Origin: an uncultured Psychrosphaera sp.
GTDB lineage: Bacteria; Pseudomonadota; Gammaproteobacteria; Enterobacterales; Alteromonadaceae
Length of the DNA: 64,000 nt
Assembly (NCBI RefSeq): GCF_947500655.1
Contig: NZ_CANMSK010000004.1
Span: forward strand, 1-64,000
Direction: 5' to 3'
The notes under the pieces were generated by a model. It did no database searches and was not told the origin of the DNA. It worked only from the letters and a program-made list of their open reading frames with translations. This document shows positions 57,392 to 64,000 of the stretch, piece by piece. Position numbers and translations under genes: made by a program. Position 1 is the stretch's first letter, and each line of letters opens with the position of its first letter.

Positions 57392-57440
57392 TAACCTTAA
57401 CTTTTGAGCACACATCAAAAGAAAATGTAGTAAAAAGTAA

Positions 57441-57890
57441 ATGAATTTAAAGTTTATTCTTCAACCAGAAAGCACAAAACGATTAACCGACTGTGCTAGT
57501 AAAAAGAAAGTGCTCGAAAAAATTGCCCTATTAGCCAGTGAACAACTCCCTGATCATTCATTTAATGATATTTTAGAGAGCTTAATGAGCAGAGAAAGAC
57601 TAGGTAGTACAGGCATTGGCAATGGAATTGCAATCCCCCATGGTAAGTTAACAAATATAAAAAAAGCAGTTGCCGTTTTTTTGGTTAGCGCAGACGCTAT
57701 AAGTTATGATGCCATTGATAAACGTCCAGTTGATATCTTTTGTGCCTTGTTAGTTCCTGCCGATCAATGTGATACACACTTGTCTACACTCGCCTCAATT
57801 GCTAAATTATTAGATAATAAAGAAACAGTTAAAAAAATACGACGTGCCGAGAGTGATCTCGACCTTTACAACATACTTGAAGCGGCATAA
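57441..57890 (+). CDS. ptsN: nitrogen-PTS EIIA protein PtsN
   Basis: A 149-residue EIIA-Ntr with phosphorylation site His67 in GIAIPHGK. It regulates potassium transport and other functions by its phosphorylation state and does not move sugar. The stop abuts the rapZ start with no gap, suggesting coupled translation. Confidence 0.96.
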   Translation: MNLKFILQPESTKRLTDCASKKKVLEKIALLASEQLPDHSFNDILESLMSRERLGSTGIGNGIAIPHGKLTNIKKAVAVFLVSADAISYDAIDKRPVDIFCALLVPADQCDTHLSTLASIAKLLDNKETVKKIRRAESDLDLYNILEAA

Positions 57891-58745
57891 ATGCATATAT
57901 TTATAGTAAGTGGCAGATCAGGATCTGGAAAAACAGTAGTTCTTAGGGTTTTAGAAGACCTTGGGTATTACTGTGTGGATAATCTACCTGTTAATTTACT
58001 ACCTGCATTATCTCATTCCCTTGAAAAAAATTATGATCAAGTAGCCGTTAGTATAGACGTAAGAAATTTACCAACCTCTGAGCAAGAGCTATTAGATAAT
58101 CTAGATTTTCTTCCTAAAAACGTCAATGTTACTGTGTTATATATTGACGCCAGTGATGATGTATTAATTAGACGTTATAGCGAAACTCGACGTTTACACC
58201 CACTATCTAAAGGCGAATCATCTTTACCAGAGGCGATAGCACAAGAAAGTAAATTATTAGACGAGCTGGCCAATAGAGCCGACTTATATATAGATACATC
58301 CCAACTCAATGTACATCAACTAACTGAAATGGTTAGAGAGAAAATACTTGGAAAGTCATCCAAAGAATTAGTATTAACCTTTGAGTCTTTTGGTTTTAAA
58401 TACGGCGTACCAAATGATATCGACTTTGTATTTGACGCTAGATTTTTACCAAACCCGCATTGGGAGCCTGAGTTACGGCCACTCACAGGCTTAGACTTAC
58501 CCGTTAGAGAATACTTAAGTGGTGAGCCATTAGTAAATAAATTTACATTTCAAATCAATAATTTCATTTCAACTTGGTTGCCACATCTAGAGCGTAATAA
58601 CCGTAGCTACTTAACAATCGCAATCGGTTGCACCGGCGGAAAACATCGCTCTGTTTATATAGCAGAAACGTTAGCAAGACAGTTTAAATCCCGAGACAAA
58701 AACATTCGCGTTCGCCATCGTGAAATGTCCCGTTACGAGAGTTAG
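57891..58745 (+). CDS. rapZ: RNase adapter protein RapZ
   Basis: A 284-residue protein with an N-terminal Walker A GRSGSGKT (8-15) and a C-terminal RNA-binding domain including [11 protein letters not shown]. In E. coli it steers the sRNA GlmZ to RNase E and senses glucosamine-6-phosphate. Located between ptsN and npr, as expected. Confidence 0.96.
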   Translation: MHIFIVSGRSGSGKTVVLRVLEDLGYYCVDNLPVNLLPALSHSLEKNYDQVAVSIDVRNLPTSEQELLDNLDFLPKNVNVTVLYIDASDDVLIRRYSETRRLHPLSKGESSLPEAIAQESKLLDELANRADLYIDTSQLNVHQLTEMVREKILGKSSKELVLTFESFGFKYGVPNDIDFVFDARFLPNPHWEPELRPLTGLDLPVREYLSGEPLVNKFTFQINNFISTWLPHLERNNRSYLTIAIGCTGGKHRSVYIAETLARQFKSRDKNIRVRHREMSRYES

Positions 58746-58749
58746 AAAA

Positions 58750-59022
58750 ATGGAAAGTAGCCGAACAGTAAAAATAGAAAATAAATTAGGTTTGCATGCC
58801 AGGGCTGCAACCAAATTGGCTCAATTAGCTCAAAATTTTGATGCTTCTATAACCTTAACCCAAGCTGATAAAACAGCCAATGCTGACAGCGTAATGGCCC
58901 TGTTAATGTTAGCCAGTAATCAAGGCAAAGAAGTTACAATATCAGCCAAAGGTAATGATGCAAAACAAGCTGTAGATGAAATTTGCCAACTTATTAGTAA
59001 CAAATTTGACGAAGAAGAATAA
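58750..59022 (+). CDS. ptsO: nitrogen-PTS phosphocarrier NPr
   Basis: An HPr-like protein of about 90 residues with active-site His16 in LGLHARAA and the regulatory-serine region near [11 protein letters not shown]. The ATG at 58750, 4 bp after rapZ, gives the HPr-like start; the frame is open upstream within rapZ but lacks support. It passes phosphate to PtsN. Confidence 0.95.
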   Translation: MESSRTVKIENKLGLHARAATKLAQLAQNFDASITLTQADKTANADSVMALLMLASNQGKEVTISAKGNDAKQAVDEICQLISNKFDEEE

Positions 59023-59054
59023 CTAGACTCACGCAAGCATATTCAGACGGACCA

Positions 59055-60410
59055 ATGCCAGAACTACTAGAACAAGAATATAACATCCCAATTGACGAAC
59101 TAAATACCGCCCTTAACAGCGGTATGTTTGTTCACGTTAGGAATATGCTTGAGTCTATGGCGGCATCGGATATCGCACTATTACTTCACTCCTCACCACC
59201 AAAAGCCAGAACCGTTATCTGGCAACTTATCGATTCTAATATTCAAAGTGAAGTTATAGAAGAACTTTCAGACGAAGTTCGAAACCCAATCTTACAAAAT
59301 ATGAGTCCAGAAAAAGTTGCAGAAGCAGCTGCCAATTTGGACGATGATGACTTTGCCGACGTATTACGTGGCATGCCAGATGCAGTATTTAAAAAAGTAT
59401 TAAAGAGCATGGACAAGCAAGATCAAGTCCGTGCTAAACGCGTTATGTCTTATGCGGAAGAAACCGCTGGCGCGTTAATGAATACCGATACCATCACGGT
59501 AAGACCTAACGTAAGCGTTGACGTAATATTACGTTATTTACGTTTAAAGGAGTCATTGCCTGAAGCGACCGATTATCTATATGTAGTTGATAAAAACGAT
59601 ACTTTTATTGGTGAGGTCTCATTAGCTGCATTGTTAACATCGACAACCAGTAAACTTATTTCAGAAGTAATGGAAACGGATTTTGAAGTTATTCCTGCCA
59701 CTATGCATGACTCAGAAGTCGCATCTTTATTTGAACGTTATAACTGGATCTCAGCGCCTGTAATTGATGAAAACGGCATACTTTTAGGTCGTATCACCAT
59801 TGATGACGTGGTTGACGTGATCCGTGAAGATGCCGAACACTCTATGATGAGCATGGCCGGTCTAGATGACGAAGAAGATACTTTTGCACCTGCCATAAAA
59901 AGTACCAAAAAACGTTCAGTTTGGTTAGGTGTTAATTTATTTACCGCATTACTCGCAGCATTTGTTTCTAGCTTATTTGAGTCAACCTTAGATCAATTAG
60001 CTGTATTAGCTATATTAAACACCATAGTACCAAGTATGGGCGGTGTAGCCGGTAGTCAAACGTTAACACTTGTTATTCGTGGTATGGCAGTAGGACACGT
60101 TACCCAAGCAAATTCACGTTGGTTATTAGGCAAAGAACTCGCCATTGGCTTTTTTAACGGCCTTATTTGGTCTGTGTTAATCGCAGGTGTTGTTGCGATA
60201 TGGAAACAAGACATCATGTTAGGAGCGGTTATTGCTTTTGCCATGATGATGAATTTAATTGCAGCGGGTTTAGCCGGTGTACTTATTCCATTAATGCTAA
60301 AAAGAATGAAGATAGATCCAGCATTAGCAGGTAGTGTAATTTTAACCACAGTTACTGATATTGTTGGTATTTTTGCATTCTTAGGTACTGCAACTTGGTT
60401 ATTGATTTAA
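59055..60410 (+). CDS. mgtE: magnesium transporter MgtE
   Basis: A 451-residue Mg2+ channel. The N-domain (about 20-125) has repeated helical segments, a CBS pair follows (about 130-255), then a plug helix and five transmembrane helices with the pore-lining PSMGGVAGSQTLTLVIRGMA. It commonly follows npr in gammaproteobacteria. In other bacteria the Mg2+-bound CBS domains close the pore. Confidence 0.95.
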   Translation: MPELLEQEYNIPIDELNTALNSGMFVHVRNMLESMAASDIALLLHSSPPKARTVIWQLIDSNIQSEVIEELSDEVRNPILQNMSPEKVAEAAANLDDDDFADVLRGMPDAVFKKVLKSMDKQDQVRAKRVMSYAEETAGALMNTDTITVRPNVSVDVILRYLRLKESLPEATDYLYVVDKNDTFIGEVSLAALLTSTTSKLISEVMETDFEVIPATMHDSEVASLFERYNWISAPVIDENGILLGRITIDDVVDVIREDAEHSMMSMAGLDDEEDTFAPAIKSTKKRSVWLGVNLFTALLAAFVSSLFESTLDQLAVLAILNTIVPSMGGVAGSQTLTLVIRGMAVGHVTQANSRWLLGKELAIGFFNGLIWSVLIAGVVAIWKQDIMLGAVIAFAMMMNLIAAGLAGVLIPLMLKRMKIDPALAGSVILTTVTDIVGIFAFLGTATWLLI

Positions 60411-60473
60411 TCTGCTATATTTAGCCTACATAAAATCGTTTTATGAATTAATCTGTATTGAATCGTTAATCAC

Positions 60474-60501
60474 TTGGTATTCAAAAATTAATGGTTATAA
60501 T
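60474..60501 (+). promoter_or_regulatory. promoter upstream of the CvfB-like gene
   Basis: -35 TTGGTA (60474-60479), 16-bp spacer, -10 TATAAT (60496-60501), then GCGCGTCC. The GC-rich discriminator suggests growth-rate control. The predicted leader is about 30 nt. Confidence 0.7.
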
Positions 60502-60539
60502 GCGCGTCCTTTTACACCTTCTTTAATCGGGATATATAA

Positions 60540-61397
60540 ATGCCTCAAATTGGTCAATCTTGTAACTTAGATGTCGTCAAAGCCGTCGATTTTGGTTTCT
60601 ATCTAGATGGTGGTGAATTAGGTGAAATATTATTACCTCGCAAATACGCTCGCCCTGACTTAAAACCTGGTGATGATGTAAATGTATTTTTATATCTCGA
60701 CTCAGACGATCGCCCTATTGCGACAACGCAAAGACCAAAAGCTAAAGTTGGTCAATTTGCTTATTTAAAAGTGAAAGAAGTGGGTCGTTTTGGTGCCTTT
60801 ATGGACTGGGGTTTAGACAAAGATTTATTAGTACCTTACGGTGAACAGCATAAACCGCTTGAAGAAGGTTACTTTTACCTTGTCCGTGTTTACATTGACG
60901 ATATTGATCATCGCATAACTGGCTCAACTAAAGTTGACCGATTTGTAATAGAAGATGGTACCGGGCAGTTTGAACCAAACCAACCCGTAGAATTAATTAT
61001 TGCCAATACAACTGACTTAGGCTTTAAAGCCATAATTAATCACACTCATTGGGGCGTTTTGTTTACCGACGAAGTGCACCAAAGATTAAGTTTTGGCCAA
61101 GATAAAAAAGGCTTTATCAAACGTATTCGTCACGATGGGAAAATTGATTTAACCTTAAATGGCGGTCAAAAAACTCGAGACAAGTTTGCCAAGATCATCG
61201 TTGAATTTTTAGAAAAAGAAAACGGATTTGCTGCCGTTCACGACAAGTCTGATCCTGCATTAATCTCACAATTATTCGGTATGAGTAAAGCCGCATTCAA
61301 ACGCGCTATTGGTGGTTTATACAAAGACGGTACTATTTCTATTTCAAAATCTGGTATTCGTTTAAACGAAGAAACAGACCAAGCAGAAGATAAATAA
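60540..61397 (+). CDS. CvfB-like RNA-binding protein with S1 domains
   Basis: A 285-residue protein with tandem S1-like OB folds (for example VKEVGRFGAFMDWGLDKDLLVP near residue 78) and a C-terminal winged helix (LISQLFGMSKAAFKRAIGGLYKDGTI). It matches the CvfB/YitL family, an RNA-binding virulence regulator in Staphylococcus. The gammaproteobacterial role is unknown. It has its own promoter. Confidence 0.85.
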   Translation: MPQIGQSCNLDVVKAVDFGFYLDGGELGEILLPRKYARPDLKPGDDVNVFLYLDSDDRPIATTQRPKAKVGQFAYLKVKEVGRFGAFMDWGLDKDLLVPYGEQHKPLEEGYFYLVRVYIDDIDHRITGSTKVDRFVIEDGTGQFEPNQPVELIIANTTDLGFKAIINHTHWGVLFTDEVHQRLSFGQDKKGFIKRIRHDGKIDLTLNGGQKTRDKFAKIIVEFLEKENGFAAVHDKSDPALISQLFGMSKAAFKRAIGGLYKDGTISISKSGIRLNEETDQAEDK

Positions 61398-61406
61398 CCT
61401 TATTAA

Positions 61407-61440
61407 ATGAGCGTTTTAAAGTTAAAACGCTCATATTTAT
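61407..61440 (+). terminator. terminator of the CvfB-like gene
   Basis: A long stem ATGAGCGTTTTA (from 61407) pairing with TAAAACGCTCAT (to 61434), with a T-rich tail on the plus strand. It lies between convergent genes. Confidence 0.75.
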
Positions 61441-61442
61441 TT

Positions 61443-62693
61443 TTAAAAAAGAATTTCTAAAGCAAACGGTATAATAACAAGAGCCGCAGTTATATACCCC
61501 ACCTTTTGGATATTCGGCGCGTAGTGATTCTTCAACCTAACACCAAAAACCACTCTTAATAATTCAACACGTCTTATCAATTCAAAACTAGCGATACAGC
61601 CTGCAATTGTAATTAGAATAACTAAAGTTGCTTCTAAGCTCATGCCCAACGAGTATTTCGAAAGCTCAAAACCAGCTGCAATAATAATAGTTTGATGAAC
61701 AATATAATATGGATAAACTGCATCAGATAAATAACTGAGCTGTTTTGAGTTTTTATTTAAGTAACGGCTAGCTAATCCCATTACTGCTAATGCACACAGC
61801 ATTCGATTTAAACCATGAATTAACTGACCTGCCATTAATAAGAATTCACTGGTATGAGTATCCGCTTCTAGCCAAACTAAGTTATAGAACGCAATCAAAG
61901 ATAAATATGACACTAGTGCCGTTATACAAAAAGTTTTACAGTTATCTTTTATACGTTGCCAAAAAACAGGATGCCAACCAATTAAGTAACCATATAATAG
62001 AAAAGTAAACCCAAGTGCATTCCTGCTTGAATCTAAACTCATCTGAATAATAAAAATAGGTGTCGCCGCCAGAAATATGGCAACCACTGCATTCGTATTG
62101 AATAACTTGTCTGTTAATTTTTCTATAAACGCACTATTTAATAATGGTAACAATGGAATTATAAACAATGAATACTGCCATAATTCACGTAAATACCATA
62201 AATGGTTTACATCAATATGAGGCCAAATCCCGGGCTGATAATTAACAAACAATTCACTGTTACTGTCAAAAAATGCTTTGTAAAATTCCCAATAACTCAG
62301 GTTAAGATCGCCATTAAATGTCATTTCATAATACAACTGAGGTGGGATGATCACTAAAATGGCAAATAACAGAGGTAGTAACAAACGTATTGAACGTAAG
62401 CTAATAAATCTCCACAAAGACACCTTAGCTAAGATAAAACGAATTCCAATACCGGATATAATCCATAAGATGGCCATGCGCCAGGGTGACAATAACAGCA
62501 TCAAATTTGCCAAACTTTCGGACTGATACTGACTTTTAATATGAAAGCCCCAGTCAGCCACATATAACATGCCTGAGTGGTAGATGATCAGTAAACCAAA
62601 CACAATAACTCGTAACCAATCTAAATCGTAACGTCTTTTTGGCATGTCATTTTGCTTAGGTATAAACAATTCCATAAATTGTATTATTGTCAC
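61443..62693 (-). CDS. membrane acyltransferase, acyltransferase-3 family
   Basis: A 416-residue membrane protein with about ten hydrophobic segments. The first helix motif RRYDLDWLRVIVFGLLIIYHSG carries the family Asp, Arg and His. Such enzymes O-acylate sugars, glucans or peptides; the substrate is unknown. The start is uncertain: GTG 62693, ATG 62675 or ATG 62645 are all in frame, none with a strong ribosome binding site. It is divergent from the LytTR gene. Confidence 0.82.
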   Translation of the reverse strand: MTIIQFMELFIPKQNDMPKRRYDLDWLRVIVFGLLIIYHSGMLYVADWGFHIKSQYQSESLANLMLLLSPWRMAILWIISGIGIRFILAKVSLWRFISLRSIRLLLPLLFAILVIIPPQLYYEMTFNGDLNLSYWEFYKAFFDSNSELFVNYQPGIWPHIDVNHLWYLRELWQYSLFIIPLLPLLNSAFIEKLTDKLFNTNAVVAIFLAATPIFIIQMSLDSSRNALGFTFLLYGYLIGWHPVFWQRIKDNCKTFCITALVSYLSLIAFYNLVWLEADTHTSEFLLMAGQLIHGLNRMLCALAVMGLASRYLNKNSKQLSYLSDAVYPYYIVHQTIIIAAGFELSKYSLGMSLEATLVILITIAGCIASFELIRRVELLRVVFGVRLKNHYAPNIQKVGYITAALVIIPFALEILF

Positions 62694-62738
62694 TTTAGCG
62701 CCTTAATTGAGTATGAATACTGAAGCTTAGGGTGACAG

Positions 62739-62840
62739 ATGATGAATGATTTAAAACCTAATAGTGCTCAACATACACCCTGTAGGGATAAGTGGTGGTT
62801 AGTTGGGATGAAATTATTGCAAAAAATCCCACTTCGTTGA
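62739..62840 (+). CDS. 33-residue ORF with good ribosome binding site, upstream of the LytTR gene
   Basis: A short frame with an AGGG site six bases before the ATG. Its C-terminal half, CRDKWWLVGMKLLQKIPLR, is basic and amphipathic. It stops 12 bp before the in-frame ATG 62852 of the LytTR gene. It may be a leader peptide that couples translation, or a gene remnant. I do not recognise its family. Confidence 0.4.
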   Translation: MMNDLKPNSAQHTPCRDKWWLVGMKLLQKIPLR

Positions 62841-63709
62841 ACAATACCCACATGATAAAACATCAACACTTTCAAAAGTATCAAGCTTGGTATGAAACCA
62901 TCATTGTTTCAGTTTATATCTTGCTCAATAATACAATTAACGCTACTTCTATGATCATGGAGGAAAGCCGAAATTCTGATACATTGCCCTTCTTAATTTG
63001 GCAGCCTTTTTTGTTTGAATATTCCAGTGCTATTGGCTCCGTATTACTTCTCCCTGCAATAGGCTGGTTATTGAATAAACGGCCTATTTTGTCAGAAAAT
63101 TTTAAACGTACTTTTATCATCTATTTATTCGCGTCTATTGTTTTTTCACTTTGCCATATAACTATCATGGTGTGGCTGAGAAAGTTAGTTTATTGGACGC
63201 AAAACTTAACTTATGATTTTGGCGATTTATTATTTGAACTTGTATATGAATACCGAAAAGATCTTTGGTCATTTATATTTTTTGTCATGGCTATTTTAAG
63301 TTACCGATTTATATTCAGTCGACTACAGGGTGAAGCCAATGCCATTAACCAAGGTGAAGATAAACCAGTTACCAACAATATCGATCGTTTACTGGTAAAA
63401 AAGTTAGGCAAAGAGTTTATTATTAAAGTTGAGGATATTGAGTGGTTTGAGTCTTCTGGGAACTATGTAAATTTGCATATTCAAGGACGTATTTATCCTA
63501 TGCGCACGACCATGAACAACTTGATACAGCAAATACAAAATGAAGGTTTCTGTAGAATACATCGTTGTTATGGCATTAACTTAGATGCCGTCACTTCCAT
63601 TACCCCATTAAGCAGTGGAGATAGTGAAATAAAGCTAAATAACGGCAAGACATTAACTCTATCTCGCCGTTATAAAGAGGAATTTAAGCTCAAAATTGAT
63701 AATGTTTAA
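62792..63709 (+). CDS. membrane-bound LytTR-family transcriptional regulator
   Basis: A regulator of up to 305 residues. Four hydrophobic segments (about 37-52, 80-94, 106-126 and 158-175) precede a C-terminal LytTR DNA-binding domain (about 200-305), with IEWFESSGNYVNLHI, FCRIHRCYGINLDAV and the final LSRRYKEEFK typical of the fold. It has no receiver, so its signal is probably sensed by the membrane part. The start is GTG 62792 or 62795 (AGGG upstream) or ATG 62852, just after the small ORF. Confidence 0.85.
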   Translation: MVVSWDEIIAKNPTSLNNTHMIKHQHFQKYQAWYETIIVSVYILLNNTINATSMIMEESRNSDTLPFLIWQPFLFEYSSAIGSVLLLPAIGWLLNKRPILSENFKRTFIIYLFASIVFSLCHITIMVWLRKLVYWTQNLTYDFGDLLFELVYEYRKDLWSFIFFVMAILSYRFIFSRLQGEANAINQGEDKPVTNNIDRLLVKKLGKEFIIKVEDIEWFESSGNYVNLHIQGRIYPMRTTMNNLIQQIQNEGFCRIHRCYGINLDAVTSITPLSSGDSEIKLNNGKTLTLSRRYKEEFKLKIDNV

Positions 63710-63748
63710 TTATGTTATTGACATTAAATTATTAATTTAAAGGGACTT

Positions 63749-64000
63749 ATGAAAAAATCAAATCTATTAAAGCTAATCTCATCATTACTTCTACTCACAT
63801 TAGCAAATCAACTTTTGGCTGCTCAATATGAAGACGATGACGAACCAATCGATGAAACCATTGAAGTTATCGGTAATAAACTAGAAGATGAACTATTGCC
63901 TGGTGGAGGCTTTTTTTATGGTGGTAGTTCAAGCCCACCAAGGTCAGGTGGCAGTAACACTCAAAATGAAAAAGATACAGAAAAAGATACAGAAAAAGAG
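63749..64000 (+). CDS. secreted acidic repeat-containing protein, 3' end cut by window
   Basis: The first 84 codons of a gene with an AGGG ribosome binding site and a clear signal peptide (MKKSNLLKLISSLLLLTLA). After it come an acidic stretch (YEDDDEPIDETIEVIGNKLEDEL), a Gly/Ser/Pro-rich stretch and the start of an EKDT repeat. I do not recognise it. It lies 39 bp after the membrane LytTR gene and may be its target or partner. Confidence 0.65.
   Translation, partial: MKKSNLLKLISSLLLLTLANQLLAAQYEDDDEPIDETIEVIGNKLEDELLPGGGFFYGGSSSPPRSGGSNTQNEKDTEKDTEKE

Overview
The window looks like a chromosome segment from a low-GC marine gammaproteobacterium of the order Alteromonadales, most likely Colwelliaceae (Colwellia or Thalassotalea type). 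The evidence is a set of gammaproteobacterial gene neighbourhoods (csrA-tRNA-Ser-tRNA-Arg; pdhR-aceEF-lpdA next to ampDE; sspBA next to petCBA and rpsI-rplM; zapE/zapG/degQ/degS; murA-ibaG-mlaBCDEF diverging from yrbG-kdsD-kdsC-lptCAB-rpoN-hpf-ptsN-rapZ-npr), a sodium-pumping NQR operon, AT-rich spacers, and a DUF3718 protein of a kind typical of this order. The genus is an inference. There is no prophage, CRISPR array, transposase or obvious genomic island. Almost all of the window is core genome, and the unusual material lies in the spacers.

Layout: (1) 1-672, two tRNA-Arg, one tRNA-Ser and csrA. (2) 1040-8390, the pyruvate dehydrogenase operon pdhR-aceE-aceF-lpdA with a PdhR operator, an in-operon terminator and two palindromes before lpdA, and a 52-bp tandem repeat after lpdA. 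(3) 8505-12717, a hybrid histidine kinase, ampD and ampE on one strand, with kinase and ampD overlapping. (4) 12830-20444, single genes: metallo-hydrolase, M17 aminopeptidase, DinB, a small solute-binding-like protein, an amidohydrolase and an NhaD-type antiporter. (5) 20646-27816, nqrABCDEF-apbE-nqrM. (6) 28050-30525, fabV with a 267-bp inverted-repeat element between its stop codon and its terminator, then a DUF3718 gene behind a promoter with three palindromes. (7) 30590-35840, bolA, alkB, rlmG, a YajG-like lipoprotein, a cyclophilin, an orphan gene and ampG. (8) 35874-46328, a small regulator, a small membrane protein, sspB-sspA, petC-petB-petA, rpsI-rplM with a structured leader, zapE, zapG, degQ and degS. 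(9) 46369-59022, MurA and the Mla lipid-transport operon diverging from the Kdo/LPS-transport/RpoN/nitrogen-PTS operon. (10) 59055-64000, mgtE, a CvfB-like protein, an acyltransferase, a membrane LytTR regulator with a small upstream ORF, and the start of a secreted protein cut by the window end.

Several sets work together. AmpD, AmpE and AmpG belong to peptidoglycan recycling. NqrA-F, ApbE (FMN attachment) and NqrM (maturation) build one sodium pump, and NhaD exchanges sodium for protons. KdsD/KdsC supply Kdo, LptC/A/B export LPS and MlaB-F maintain outer-membrane lipid asymmetry. RpoN, HPF, PtsN, RapZ and NPr form the usual sigma-54/nitrogen-PTS block.

I found no clearly new multi-gene system. 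The best leads are small: the element behind fabV, the tandem hairpin repeat behind lpdA, the operator cluster before the DUF3718 gene, the kinase-ampD-ampE coupling, and the small ORF leading into the LytTR gene.
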